A stretch of 64,000 nucleotides of DNA, from NCBI RefSeq assembly GCF_027497195.1, contig NZ_CP114905.1:1426001-1490000 (forward strand), given 5' to 3'. The position numbers were made by a program, and so were the translations under genes. Position 1 is the first letter of the stretch. Each line of letters opens with the position of its first letter. The DNA comes from Streptomyces sp. WMMC500 (lineage in GTDB: Bacteria; Actinomycetota; Actinomycetes; Streptomycetales; Streptomycetaceae). Shown piece after piece: positions 19,294 to 28,593 of this stretch. The notes under the pieces were generated by a model. The model searched no databases. It had not been told where the DNA came from and saw nothing but the letters and a program-made list of their open reading frames with translations.

Positions 19294-21108
19294 TCACATG
19301 CACCGGGAGCCCTCGACCGGCTGCCAGCTCCGTGCCAGCTCCCTGGCGAAGTCCCTGAGCAGCAGCGGTTGCCGGTAGCGCGGCCGGCCAGCGCGGTCAC
19401 GGCCGACCAGCCGCGCGAGGTGCGCGGACACGAGCGCGTCCACCGCCATGTCCACGGCGGCCGATGGCTGCCCCGTCATCGCGGCAAGCCCTTCGACCGT
19501 CGTACCGGTCGGCTCCGCCGACGCCAGGCAGCGGAAGAGGGACTGTTCGACACGGCCGAGTCGTTCGTAGCCGCGCCGGTACCGTCGGCGCAGGTCCAGG
19601 TCGCCAACCCGGAACTGGCCGAGCCTGCCGTCGTCGTCGGCGAGTTGCCCTGCGAACTCGGACAGTGTGAGCTCGCGGCGGATGGCGAGCCGGGTCCCCA
19701 GGATGTGCAGTGCGAGCGGGACACCGTCACACATCCGCACGATCCGTCCCGCCGCACCTGGGTCGCCGCCAGCCCGGTCGCGCCCGAGAAGCCTGTGGAG
19801 GAAGAGCGTTCCCGACTCCTCGTCGAGCCCTTCGACGTCCAGGACGTGGGTGAACCCGACGCCGGGCAACCTGGTGTCCGACGCCGCGACGAGCGCACCG
19901 CCCGCCGACGTGGGGGTCAGCTCGACGATCTGGGACTCGGCGACCACGTTGTCGAGAACCACCAGGACCCGCCGACCGGCGGTCGCACTCCGGTAGAGCG
20001 CGAGACGGCGGGCGGGGTGCGCCGGTATGTCGACCGGGTCCACGCCCAGGGCGATCAGGAAGTCCTTGCGGGCCTCGTGCACCGACGTCTCGGCGAGGTC
20101 CGCGTACAGCTCCCCTTCCGGGAAGATGTCCCGGGCCTCACGTGCGGCACCGAACAGGAGCGCGCTCTTGCCCACCCCGGGCGGCCCGGAGATCAGCAAG
20201 GTACGGCCGGACGCGTGCGCGGACGCCGTGCCGGCTGCCAGGAACTCCCGTGTCTCCCGCAGCTCTCCGGCACGGCCGACCAGGTCGTCCGCGCCGGCCG
20301 GCACCTGACGGGGTACGGGCTGCGCCGGCCTGACGGACTGCGGTGCTGTGGAGCGGTCCGCCACGGAGCGGAGGCTTGCGTCGTCGCTGAGGATCGCCTG
20401 CACCAGCTCATGCAGCTCCCTGCCGGGTTCGACCCCCACCTCGGACACGAGGAACGCGCGTGTCCGACGGAAGGCCGCCAGCGCCTCGACCTTCCTGCCC
20501 CGGCGGTGGAGCGCGAGCATCAACAACCTGAGCAGCCGCTCCCGGTGCGGGTGACGGTCGGCCAACGGGCACAGCCGGTCGACCATGTCGAGGCCGTCTC
20601 CCATGGCCAGCTCCGACTCGGCCAGGTCCTCCACCGCGGAAAGCCGCATGTCCTCCAGACGCGGCCCGCGCAGTCGTTCGACCAGCGGCGAGTTGGCGCA
20701 CACGGCGAACGGCTCCGGCCACAGCGCGAGCGCCGTGCGGAACCGTGTGGCGGCCTGCGTGAGGTCACCGGTCGTCATGGCGCGCCGCGCCTGCCGCGTC
20801 TCGCGTTCAAAGACCTGGATATCCAGCTCCCCCTCACCGACCCGGATCATGTAGCCGCCCGACTCGGTCAGGACGTCGGCGCCCGCGGTGCCCATCCGCT
20901 TTCGCAACTGGTGCACGTACAACCGGACGAGGTCCTGTGCGCTCCTGGGCCGGTCGTGCTCCCACAACGACTCGGCGATGCGGTCGACGGACTGGAACTC
21001 GTTGGCTCCGAGGAGCAGCGTGGCCAGCAGCGTACGGTGCTTTGGCCCGCCTACGTCGATCTTCTTCCCGTCCCACAGCTCGACCCTGCCGAGCAGCCGG
21101 TACCTCAC
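19294..21108 (-). CDS. SARP-type pathway regulator with NB-ARC ATPase domain
   Basis: This 604-residue regulator has an OmpR-like winged helix (about residues 1-95), a bacterial transcriptional activation domain (about 100-245) and an NB-ARC/AAA ATPase with Walker A GPPGVGKSALL (about 306-316) and Walker B VLVVLDN. This is the medium-sized SARP type that switches on antibiotic clusters. The start is the GTG at 21106-21108, which overlaps the stop of the A-PCP gene (GTGA); open sequence further upstream belongs to another frame of the NRPS gene. Being inside the biosynthetic operon, it probably forms a positive feedback loop. It lacks the long TPR tail of AfsR. Confidence 0.92.
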   Translation of the reverse strand: MRYRLLGRVELWDGKKIDVGGPKHRTLLATLLLGANEFQSVDRIAESLWEHDRPRSAQDLVRLYVHQLRKRMGTAGADVLTESGGYMIRVGEGELDIQVFERETRQARRAMTTGDLTQAATRFRTALALWPEPFAVCANSPLVERLRGPRLEDMRLSAVEDLAESELAMGDGLDMVDRLCPLADRHPHRERLLRLLMLALHRRGRKVEALAAFRRTRAFLVSEVGVEPGRELHELVQAILSDDASLRSVADRSTAPQSVRPAQPVPRQVPAGADDLVGRAGELRETREFLAAGTASAHASGRTLLISGPPGVGKSALLFGAAREARDIFPEGELYADLAETSVHEARKDFLIALGVDPVDIPAHPARRLALYRSATAGRRVLVVLDNVVAESQIVELTPTSAGGALVAASDTRLPGVGFTHVLDVEGLDEESGTLFLHRLLGRDRAGGDPGAAGRIVRMCDGVPLALHILGTRLAIRRELTLSEFAGQLADDDGRLGQFRVGDLDLRRRYRRGYERLGRVEQSLFRCLASAEPTGTTVEGLAAMTGQPSAAVDMAVDALVSAHLARLVGRDRAGRPRYRQPLLLRDFARELARSWQPVEGSRCM

Positions 21109-22928
21109 GGGAGCGCCTCGCCCGCAGCGGCCCGCTCCTCGACCAGCGTGGCGACGTGGCGCAGGTCCGGCTGGCGGAGCAGCCGCGATGCGCGCAGCCG
21201 CACGCCGTAACGCTGTTCGAGGGCCGCCAGCAATCGCGCCCCCGCCACGGAGTTGCCGCCGGCGGCGAGGAAGTTGTCGTCGAGCCCGATGTCGGGCGAG
21301 CCGAGGAACTCGCGGCACAGTCGCAGCACGACCTGCTCGACCGGTGACACACCGCCGACGCCGACCGCGTCGCCCGGCACGGCGTGCGCGGCGAGCAACG
21401 CCGCCTTGTCGACCTTCCCGTTGGCGGTCAAGGGGAACGTGTCGACCGCCGTGATCGACACCGGTAGGGCCTGCGCCGGCAGCCAGTCCCGTGCGTTGGC
21501 TCGCAGGAGGCTTGCGGACGGCACGACCTCGCCCGGCACCGCCTGGACGAACGCGGCGAGCCGTATCGTGCCCGCCTCGTCCCGGGGGGCGACGACGGCG
21601 GCCCGCCTGATGCTCGGTTCCTGCTCGAACGCCGTCTCGATCTCGGCGGGCTCGATGCGTACACCGTCGATCTTGACCTGGTCGTCGAGCCTGCCGAGGA
21701 ACTCCAGCACCCCGTCGGTCCTCATCACCACGCGGTCGCCGGTCCGGTAGAACCTGTCCCCCGCATCGGGCGCCGCGACGAACCGCCGCGCGGTGAGCTG
21801 GTCATCCACGTAGCCGAGCGCGAGGCACCGCCCGCCGATCCGCAGCTCGCCGGGCTCGCCGCGCGGTACCGCGCGGCCGGCCGCGTCGGCGACCACGACG
21901 GTGGCGCCGGGGATCGGCCGGCCGATCGGCGGCACACCCTTGGCCTCGCGCGTCGTGCCGGGCGGGATCGGGTACGCGGTCGTCACGACGGTGGCCTCGG
22001 CAGGACCATAGGCGTTGTACACGTGGGCGGTCACGTCCGGTCCCGGCCAGCGCCGCAGCCGGTCACCGCCGATGCCGAGGTGGCGCAGCACCAGACCGTC
22101 CGGCCACGGGCGGTCGAGCACCGGCTCAGCCATCGGCGTCGGTAAGAAGCTGGCCGTGATCGCCGCGTCGCGCCACCAGTCGGTGAGCGCGCGCGGGTCC
22201 CAGCGGACCTCCCTCGGCGCGACGCTCAACGCCGCACCCGAGGTGAGCGCAGCCCACATCTCCATCACGTGCGCGTCGAACGGGACCCCCATCAGCAAAC
22301 TGTGGCGCGCCCCGGGCGCCAACTCCATCAGGTCGCGGTACCAGTGCAGCAGGGCGCCGAGTGAGGCAGTGCCCACCGCGACCGCCTTCGGTCGCCCGGT
22401 GGAGCCGGAGGTGAGCACCGCGTAGTGGGTGCCGGGTGGCGTGCTGGTGGCCTCCGGCGGCGGCTCCGTCATCGCGGCCACCACCTGTCCGGCTGTCCCG
22501 CGGCCGTCGGTCGGTACCGCGAGCGGCACGATCTCGGCCGCCGGCGCATGGACAGCCGTCCGATCCCCCACCAGGCAGGGGATCCGGAGGGTGCGGGTCG
22601 CGGCGTGCAGCCGCCGGGGCCCGGACTCCTGACCGAACGGGAGGTAGACGGCACCAAGCCGCGCCACCGCGAGTGCGGTCGCGATGAGTGCCGCCGAGTG
22701 GTCTAGGCACACGCCAACGACGTCACCACGCCCGACACGGCCACGCAGCGTGACCGCGACCTCGTCCGCCAGGTGGTCGAGTTCGCCGTAGGTCCAGCGG
22801 GAAGCGCCGTCCTCCAGCGCGAGCGTGTCCGGTGTGCGGCGCACCCGGCCGCGGAACAGGTCGTGTACCGCGCCTTCCCGTGGCGCCCCACCGGTTTCGA
22901 TGCTGAGAGAGTTCACTGTCGCCTCCAC
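21105..22928 (-). CDS. NRPS initiation-type module, adenylation and carrier domains (A-PCP)
   Basis: This 607-residue protein activates an amino or aryl acid and holds it on its own carrier. Adenylation motifs are TSGSTGRPK (about residues 169-177), NAYGPAEAT, YRTGDR and the terminal lysine in NGKVDKAAL. The carrier serine is in AAGGNSVAG (about 557). There is no condensation domain, so it acts as a starter or feeds a separate C domain. The pocket begins D-A-M and does not match a code I know. The GTG start lies 3 nt after the stop of the dehydrogenase gene, and the two are likely partners, the dehydrogenase acting on the carrier-bound unit. Confidence 0.9.
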   Translation of the reverse strand: MEATVNSLSIETGGAPREGAVHDLFRGRVRRTPDTLALEDGASRWTYGELDHLADEVAVTLRGRVGRGDVVGVCLDHSAALIATALAVARLGAVYLPFGQESGPRRLHAATRTLRIPCLVGDRTAVHAPAAEIVPLAVPTDGRGTAGQVVAAMTEPPPEATSTPPGTHYAVLTSGSTGRPKAVAVGTASLGALLHWYRDLMELAPGARHSLLMGVPFDAHVMEMWAALTSGAALSVAPREVRWDPRALTDWWRDAAITASFLPTPMAEPVLDRPWPDGLVLRHLGIGGDRLRRWPGPDVTAHVYNAYGPAEATVVTTAYPIPPGTTREAKGVPPIGRPIPGATVVVADAAGRAVPRGEPGELRIGGRCLALGYVDDQLTARRFVAAPDAGDRFYRTGDRVVMRTDGVLEFLGRLDDQVKIDGVRIEPAEIETAFEQEPSIRRAAVVAPRDEAGTIRLAAFVQAVPGEVVPSASLLRANARDWLPAQALPVSITAVDTFPLTANGKVDKAALLAAHAVPGDAVGVGGVSPVEQVVLRLCREFLGSPDIGLDDNFLAAGGNSVAGARLLAALEQRYGVRLRASRLLRQPDLRHVATLVEERAAAGEALP

Positions 22929-22931
22929 GGT

Positions 22932-24104
22932 TCACTCCAGTCCCATTGCCTTGGCGACGATCACCTTCTGGATCTCGGTGGTCCCTTCGATGATCGTCAT
23001 CATCCGGACGTGGCGGTACAGGAACTCCAGCGGGTGGCCACGGATCCACCCCGTGGCGCCGTGTATCTGGAGCGCGCGGTCCACCACGCGCACCGCCGTC
23101 TGTGTCGCCGTCAGTTTGGCGAGCGCGGCGTTCTCCGGTACCGCCGCTCCACCGTCGACGAGCCGGGCGCAGGCGAGCGTGAGCAGCTTCGAGCCCTCCA
23201 CCTCGGCCCGGCTCGTCACCAGGTGTTCCTGGATGTGCTGGAAGCCGCCGATCCGCTCGCCGAACACCGTGCGGCTCCTGGCGTACTCCACGCCGAGCCG
23301 CAACGCGTGGTCGGCGATGCCGTTGCTCTGGGCGGCGACGATCAGCCGGCCCCAGGACAGGTTGTCCATCGCCAGCGCGGCGGCGGCGCCGACGCCCTCG
23401 TCGCCACCGATGACCGCGTCGGGCGGCACCTCGACCCGCTCCAGCAGCAGCTCGAACAGCGGCTCGCCCGACATCCCCTCGTAGCGCTGCCCGATCCGCA
23501 GCCCCGGACAGTCCATGGGGACAACGAACGCGGACGCGCCGGCCGTCGGCCCTTCCCCGAGGTCCGTTGCCGCGACGACGATCGCGATGTCGGCACGATC
23601 GGCGTTGCTGACGAACGTCTTCCTGCCCTCGATCACCCACCCGTCCACGGTCCTGGTCGCCACGGTGGTCAGCCGGAACGCGTCCGAGCCGGCGTGCGGT
23701 TCGGTCAGTGCGAGGCAGCGGGTCGTCTCGCCACGCACCAGTGGCACCAGGTACCGCTCGACCTGATCCGGTGTGCCGTGCCGGAGCAGCGGGCTCGGTC
23801 CGTCGGAACCGCCCAGCGCATACGGCGCGAGAGCGCACCCGCTGCCGCCCGCGGCGTGGTGGAGCAGCACGACGGCCGTCAGCGGCGTGCCGGCGCCGCC
23901 CCACTCCTGCGGGTACTCGCCGGCGTAGAAGCCGAGTGCGGCGGACCGCTTCCGCACGTACGACCGCAATTCGGCGGGCGGCGGACTGCCGGTGTCCGTG
24001 ATCTCGGTGGCCAGGGGCACCAGCTCACGCCGGACGAAGCTCTGGAACGAGGACACGAGGTCGGCGTGGTCGTCGGAGAGGATGATGGAGGGATCAACCG
24101 GCAT
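22932..24104 (-). CDS. Acyl-CoA dehydrogenase family enzyme of the NRPS cluster
   Basis: This 390-residue protein has the normal family length and motifs: LTEPHAGSDA and IEGRKTFVSNA for flavin binding, and IIEGTTEIQ near the C-terminus with the catalytic glutamate. Such enzymes in NRPS clusters commonly desaturate an acyl or aminoacyl group bound to a carrier protein. The gene overlaps the C-A-PCP gene by 11 nt and is followed at once by the A-PCP gene, which suggests that one of these carriers presents the substrate. The ATG at 24104 has GGGGAG 8 nt upstream. Confidence 0.9.
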   Translation of the reverse strand: MPVDPSIILSDDHADLVSSFQSFVRRELVPLATEITDTGSPPPAELRSYVRKRSAALGFYAGEYPQEWGGAGTPLTAVVLLHHAAGGSGCALAPYALGGSDGPSPLLRHGTPDQVERYLVPLVRGETTRCLALTEPHAGSDAFRLTTVATRTVDGWVIEGRKTFVSNADRADIAIVVAATDLGEGPTAGASAFVVPMDCPGLRIGQRYEGMSGEPLFELLLERVEVPPDAVIGGDEGVGAAAALAMDNLSWGRLIVAAQSNGIADHALRLGVEYARSRTVFGERIGGFQHIQEHLVTSRAEVEGSKLLTLACARLVDGGAAVPENAALAKLTATQTAVRVVDRALQIHGATGWIRGHPLEFLYRHVRMMTIIEGTTEIQKVIVAKAMGLE

Positions 24105-27100
24105 CGTTGGTGCTCCCCGGCGAGGTCAGCGCCTTGGCCTGGTCCGCGAGCACCGGATGCTGGAAGAACGTGCGCAGCGCCGGGCGCGCGCCCAGGTGGG
24201 GTTCGAGCCAGGCCGCGAGCTGTGCCGCGAGCAGCGAGTGGCCGCCGACCTCGAAGAAATGGGAGTCCTCCGCGAACCCGTCGTGCCCGAGGACGGCCCG
24301 CCAGCCCCGTGCGACGAGGGACTGTCCCGGGGCGGTGAAACCGGCTTGTGAACGCTGAGGGGCCACCGCGGTGTGCTCGGCCGCGAGCCGGGTGAGCGCG
24401 TCACGGTCCGGCTTCCCGCCGGGCAAGGTGGGAAGCTCCGCCAGCGCGATCCAGGTGCCGGGGACGAGGGCGCCCGGCAGGTGCCAGCCGAGCACCGCCT
24501 GGTTGGGCCGCTTCCCCTGGACGAAGCCGACCAGCCGGGGACCGGTTTCCGCGTCCTGGTCGAGCACCACCGCGCACGGCCGGCCGCCGAGCGTGGCCGA
24601 CACCACCGACTCGATCTCCTCCAGTTCGATGCGGTGACCACGCAGCTTGACCTGGTTGTCGCGGCGGCCGAGGAACCACAACCGGCCGCCGAGGTCGCGG
24701 TAGCCCTGGTCACCCGTCAGGTACACCCGCTCCCCGCCGGCGGTGACGAACCTGGCCGCAGTGGCCTCGTCGTCACCGACGTAGCCGTCGGCGAGCATCG
24801 GACCGCCGACTGCGAGTTCGCCCACGGCGCCGTCCGGCAGCGGCCGTGCCCCGTCGTCGAGGACGTGCACCCGCACGCCGGGCAGCTCGACCCCGAGCGG
24901 TACGTCCCCGGCCAAGGCCGCATTCGCCTCGGTAACCGTGTGCACGATGGAGGTCACTACGGCCTCGGTCACCCCGTACGCGTTGCACACGACCGCGCCG
25001 GTGTCGGCGAGCAGGCCGCGAAGCGCCCGGGCCGGCAGCCGTTCCCCGCCGAGCACGACCAACCGCGGTGACCAGCGGCCGTCACGCGCCACCTCCCGCA
25101 ACGACTCCCGCGTGGCGAGGAAGTAGCTTGTGGGCAGGTTCGCCACGGTGACACCGCGAAGCGCGAGTACGGCTGCGAGCTCGGGCCCGGTGGGTACCTC
25201 GCGCCGGGGGAACACGAGACAGGCGCCGGCGGCCAGGGACGGCAGCACCTCCTCGATCGCGACGTCGAACGACGGCTGGGCGAATGCGAGCACACGGTCC
25301 TCGTCGCCCAGCCCGTACCGCGCGGCGATTGCATCGAGGTACCCCGCGAGTGCCGGCCTGCTGACCAGTACGGGCTTGGGCACGCCGGTAGAGCCGGAGG
25401 TGTGGATGACATACGCGCCGCCAGCCAGTACACGTGCCGGTGCCGCGGTGGGGAAGGCCGGGTCTTCGAGGTATGCGGCAGTGCCGCCGGGCGGCGCGAG
25501 TGCGCTGTGCCGCGTCGCCAGCACCAACGCGGGTCGGAGCCGGGCCAAGAGCTGGGCGAGCCGTGCGGCCGGGTCGCTTGGGGACAGCGGGGCGTACACC
25601 GCGCCGAGCCGCAGGCAGGCGAGCAGGGCTACCACGGAGTCGACGCCCCTCGGCAGCAGGGTGGCCACGGGCTGGCCCTCGGTCACCCCCGCGGCGCGGA
25701 GCCGGTCGACGAGGGTTGCGACCAGCTTGTCGAGCTCGCCGTAGCTCAACTGCTGCTCGCCGGCGAGCACGGCGAGGGCGTCGGGATCACCGGTACTGAG
25801 CGGGTCTGCCAGTGTCGGAGCCCGCGCGGGGACGGGGGGCCCGGCGGAGGGGGGTACGGCCAGGGCGTCCAACGAGGCCCAGGGGTACGACACGTAGGAG
25901 TCGACGAGCGCCAGGAACCGCTCGGACATCAGCCTGACCACGTTCGGGCCGAGCAAGTCGCTGTCGTAGTCCCAGATCAGCGTCATCCCGGACGCGCCGT
26001 TGCGCTGCCCGACGATCCTGCGGTCGTCGGGCAGGAGCACCAGGTCCAGGTCGAAGCGGGTCGTTCCGGTGTTGTGCCCCTCGTACAGTGAGATGTCCAG
26101 GCCGGGTACGTCGAGCTCCGGCAGCGGGGCGTCGTGCGCGCTGAACATTACGTTGAACAGCGGGTTGTCGGCGCCGCTCGTGTGCAGTCCCTGGGACCGG
26201 GTGAGCTGCTGCACCGGCAGTTCCTGGTGCGGCAACGCGCGCAGCAGCGCGTCGGTGACGTCGTCGACGGCGTCTGCGGCCGTCGCGTCTGGCCGCAGGC
26301 GCAGCCCGAGCGGGATCGTGTTGACGAACATGCCGATGGTGCGGTCGAAATCGTCCGGCCGGTTGCCAACGGCGGTGCCCACGACCAGCTCCCGTTGCCC
26401 GCTGTGCCGACGCAGCAGCTCGCCGAACAGGGTGAGCAGGGTGCTGAACGGGGTGTATCCGCAGGTGCGACACCATGTGCGCAGGCGTTCGGCGAGGTCG
26501 GCGTCGATGTGCTGGCGGAGTTGCCCGCCGCGGTTGCGCCGCACCGCACCGGGTGCGCTCAGGCCGGGGAGTGGCACGGTCAACGGCATGCCGCGCAGCT
26601 CGTCCTGCCAGTAAGCCAGGCTGGCGGCGCGGGCCGACGTGTCGACACCGCCGAGGACGTGCTCCTCGTAGGACCGCGTGGGCGCCAGGTCCGGCCGTTG
26701 GCCGGTGAGGTGGGCGCGGTAGGCGATGACGGCGTCGTGCAGCAGGATCGCGAACGAGTGCCCGTCGTGGGTCAGGTGGTGCTCGACCTGCACCAGCCGG
26801 TGGTGCCGCTCGCCCAGCCTCACCAGGTGCCAGCGCAGCAGCGGCGCATGGCCGGTGTCGATCGGCTCCTCCGCCTCGGCGGCCAGCAACTCCAGGAAGG
26901 CGGCCTCCTGGTTGGTCGCGGGCGACAGGTCGGTGACGCGCCACCGCGGCTCCGCCTCCTCCCGGATCCGCTGGCGAGCCACCTGTCCCGCCGTGTCGAC
27001 CAGTTCGAGCCGCAGCCCGGGATGGTGGGCCACGACGGTGGCGAACGCGGCTCGCAGCGCGTCGGGATCGAGCACGCCGCGCAGGTTGAGCACCGCGGTG

Positions 27101-27177
27101 AAGTTGTAGCTGCGGCTGCCCGGAAGCAGTTGTTCGTGCAGCCACACGATCTCCTGCGACGGGGAGAGGTCGAACAT
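24094..27177 (-). CDS. NRPS elongation module, C-A-PCP
   Basis: This 1027-residue module condenses an upstream acyl chain with one amino acid. The condensation domain has HHLTHDG (about residues 131-137); the adenylation domain has HTSGSTGVPK (about 590-599), NAYGVTEAV, YLTGDQ and a C-terminal lysine in GGKPDRDAL; the carrier serine is in EVGGHSLLA (about 980). The pocket begins D-V-E (FDVAIEEVL), unlike common proteinogenic codes. No epimerisation, methylation or thioesterase domain is present. The Met at 27177 follows GGAGG; the frame is open further upstream but that part is antisense to the next gene's coding frame. Confidence 0.92.
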   Translation of the reverse strand: MFDLSPSQEIVWLHEQLLPGSRSYNFTAVLNLRGVLDPDALRAAFATVVAHHPGLRLELVDTAGQVARQRIREEAEPRWRVTDLSPATNQEAAFLELLAAEAEEPIDTGHAPLLRWHLVRLGERHHRLVQVEHHLTHDGHSFAILLHDAVIAYRAHLTGQRPDLAPTRSYEEHVLGGVDTSARAASLAYWQDELRGMPLTVPLPGLSAPGAVRRNRGGQLRQHIDADLAERLRTWCRTCGYTPFSTLLTLFGELLRRHSGQRELVVGTAVGNRPDDFDRTIGMFVNTIPLGLRLRPDATAADAVDDVTDALLRALPHQELPVQQLTRSQGLHTSGADNPLFNVMFSAHDAPLPELDVPGLDISLYEGHNTGTTRFDLDLVLLPDDRRIVGQRNGASGMTLIWDYDSDLLGPNVVRLMSERFLALVDSYVSYPWASLDALAVPPSAGPPVPARAPTLADPLSTGDPDALAVLAGEQQLSYGELDKLVATLVDRLRAAGVTEGQPVATLLPRGVDSVVALLACLRLGAVYAPLSPSDPAARLAQLLARLRPALVLATRHSALAPPGGTAAYLEDPAFPTAAPARVLAGGAYVIHTSGSTGVPKPVLVSRPALAGYLDAIAARYGLGDEDRVLAFAQPSFDVAIEEVLPSLAAGACLVFPRREVPTGPELAAVLALRGVTVANLPTSYFLATRESLREVARDGRWSPRLVVLGGERLPARALRGLLADTGAVVCNAYGVTEAVVTSIVHTVTEANAALAGDVPLGVELPGVRVHVLDDGARPLPDGAVGELAVGGPMLADGYVGDDEATAARFVTAGGERVYLTGDQGYRDLGGRLWFLGRRDNQVKLRGHRIELEEIESVVSATLGGRPCAVVLDQDAETGPRLVGFVQGKRPNQAVLGWHLPGALVPGTWIALAELPTLPGGKPDRDALTRLAAEHTAVAPQRSQAGFTAPGQSLVARGWRAVLGHDGFAEDSHFFEVGGHSLLAAQLAAWLEPHLGARPALRTFFQHPVLADQAKALTSPGSTNDAG

Positions 27178-27247
27178 GGGCACCTCCTCGGCATGGCGGC
27201 AGAACCGTGCGGACACGGACGTCGGCACGGCTTGTGCGGGTGTGTGG

Positions 27248-28555
27248 TCAGCAAGCACGGTCCACCGGTGCGGTGGCCGCGGCGAGATGGCAGCGGAGGC
27301 CGTCCAGCAGCGTCTGGAAGGCCGTCTCAGCGTCGCCGTCCGGCAGGTGCGCGCGGTTCCACACCAGGCGCAGCAGCAGGTCCTCGCCGTGCGATGCCGA
27401 GACCGCGAGCGGTGCCGCGAACCGGCGGGGCACCGCGAGGTAGGTCTCCCGACCGGTTCTGCCGCCGAGGCGCAGGGGCGGGCGACGTCCCAGTTCCTCG
27501 AAGGTGAGGAGGCCGGCCAGCGCCCCGGACCAGGGGGTGCCGGTGCGGCGGGCGGCCCGTACGACTTCGTCGTACGGGGTGTCGGCATGATCGAGGTCGT
27601 CCCACCACCGTGCGGTGAGCTCGGCGAGGGTGTCCCGCCCGGTGACGGGGTGGACCACCGTGTTGAGGAAGCAGCCGAGGACCGGGGGTGTCCCCGCCGG
27701 GCGGCCACCCCACGGGTAGCCGAGCGCGGGCACCGCACGGGGCCTGCGCAGAACCGCCGAGAATGCGTCCAGCAACGTCGGGAACAGCGTCCCGCGGGCG
27801 CGTGGAGGCACCGAGGGCAGCCGGTGGCTCAGCATGCCGCGGTCGGGGTTGCCGGTCTCGTTCGGCAGCAACGTGCCCGCCGGTGCGCCGGAGAGGCCCC
27901 TCAGGCGCTTGGCCCAGTAGGCGAGCGCGGCTGGCCGGGACGCCCGCTCCTCGGCCGCGAGTTGGCGGATCACCGCTTCCCGGTACGCGGTGGCGTCCGC
28001 GGCCGCTGCCCGCCGGGGCGGAGAGCCGGGATCCGCCGCGTACGCCTCGGTGAGACCCGCGGTCACCGTGCCGAGCGCCTGCTCGTCGCACGCCACATGG
28101 TCCAGCACGATCGCGAGCAGCTCGTCCTCCTCGTGCCCGCCACGGGCCACGAGGAGCCGGAGGGCCGGCCCATTCGAACGCCAAACCCGCAGTTCCTCGC
28201 GGAGGGTTTGCGCCGCGGTTCGGCCGGCCGGTAACGGCACCTCGCGGACCTCGACCAACGGCCGTCCGGCACGCAGTACGGGAGTGCCCCGCACGACGAC
28301 GAGGTGACCGCGCAGGACCGTGTGCCGGGCCGCGAGGTGGACCGCGGCCCGGCGCAGGCGCGGCAGTTCCACCGTCCCTCTCGGGAACGTGAAGAACAGC
28401 GGCACGATGTCGGGGCTTGCCCGCGGGCCATGGCTGCGGGCGAGCACGAATCGGCGTTGTGCGCCGGTGAGCGGGAACAGGTCTGCCGGTTCGCTCGAGT
28501 TCTCGGTGACCGCCCGGAACTGGGCCAGGTAGCTCTCGCTGATGGTGTGCGGCAC
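27248..28555 (-). CDS. Stand-alone condensation-like protein with altered active site
   Basis: This 435-residue protein has the two-lobed condensation (CAT-like) fold by its sequence pattern: LTGAQRRFVLA at the N-terminus and GCFLNTVVHPV in the middle, the place of the usual latch. The active-site motif reads DHVACDE instead of HHxxxDG (about residues 149-155), so the second histidine and the aspartate remain while the first histidine and the glycine are changed. It may still be catalytic with unusual partners, or act as a docking or modifying domain. It begins at a GTG, lies second in the operon after the exporter and is followed by the C-A-PCP gene 70 nt on. Confidence 0.8.
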   Translation of the reverse strand: MPHTISESYLAQFRAVTENSSEPADLFPLTGAQRRFVLARSHGPRASPDIVPLFFTFPRGTVELPRLRRAAVHLAARHTVLRGHLVVVRGTPVLRAGRPLVEVREVPLPAGRTAAQTLREELRVWRSNGPALRLLVARGGHEEDELLAIVLDHVACDEQALGTVTAGLTEAYAADPGSPPRRAAAADATAYREAVIRQLAAEERASRPAALAYWAKRLRGLSGAPAGTLLPNETGNPDRGMLSHRLPSVPPRARGTLFPTLLDAFSAVLRRPRAVPALGYPWGGRPAGTPPVLGCFLNTVVHPVTGRDTLAELTARWWDDLDHADTPYDEVVRAARRTGTPWSGALAGLLTFEELGRRPPLRLGGRTGRETYLAVPRRFAAPLAVSASHGEDLLLRLVWNRAHLPDGDAETAFQTLLDGLRCHLAAATAPVDRAC

Positions 28556-28593
28556 GGGTATCGGCAGCTTTCGTGTCGGGGGACGGAGTCCGG

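Noticed and set aside
17481..19400. Upstream extension of the C-PCP frame to 1229 codons
   Set aside because: The extension is antisense to the PCP and adenylation genes, whose motifs are intact on the plus strand. Family homology of the C-PCP protein begins after 17480.
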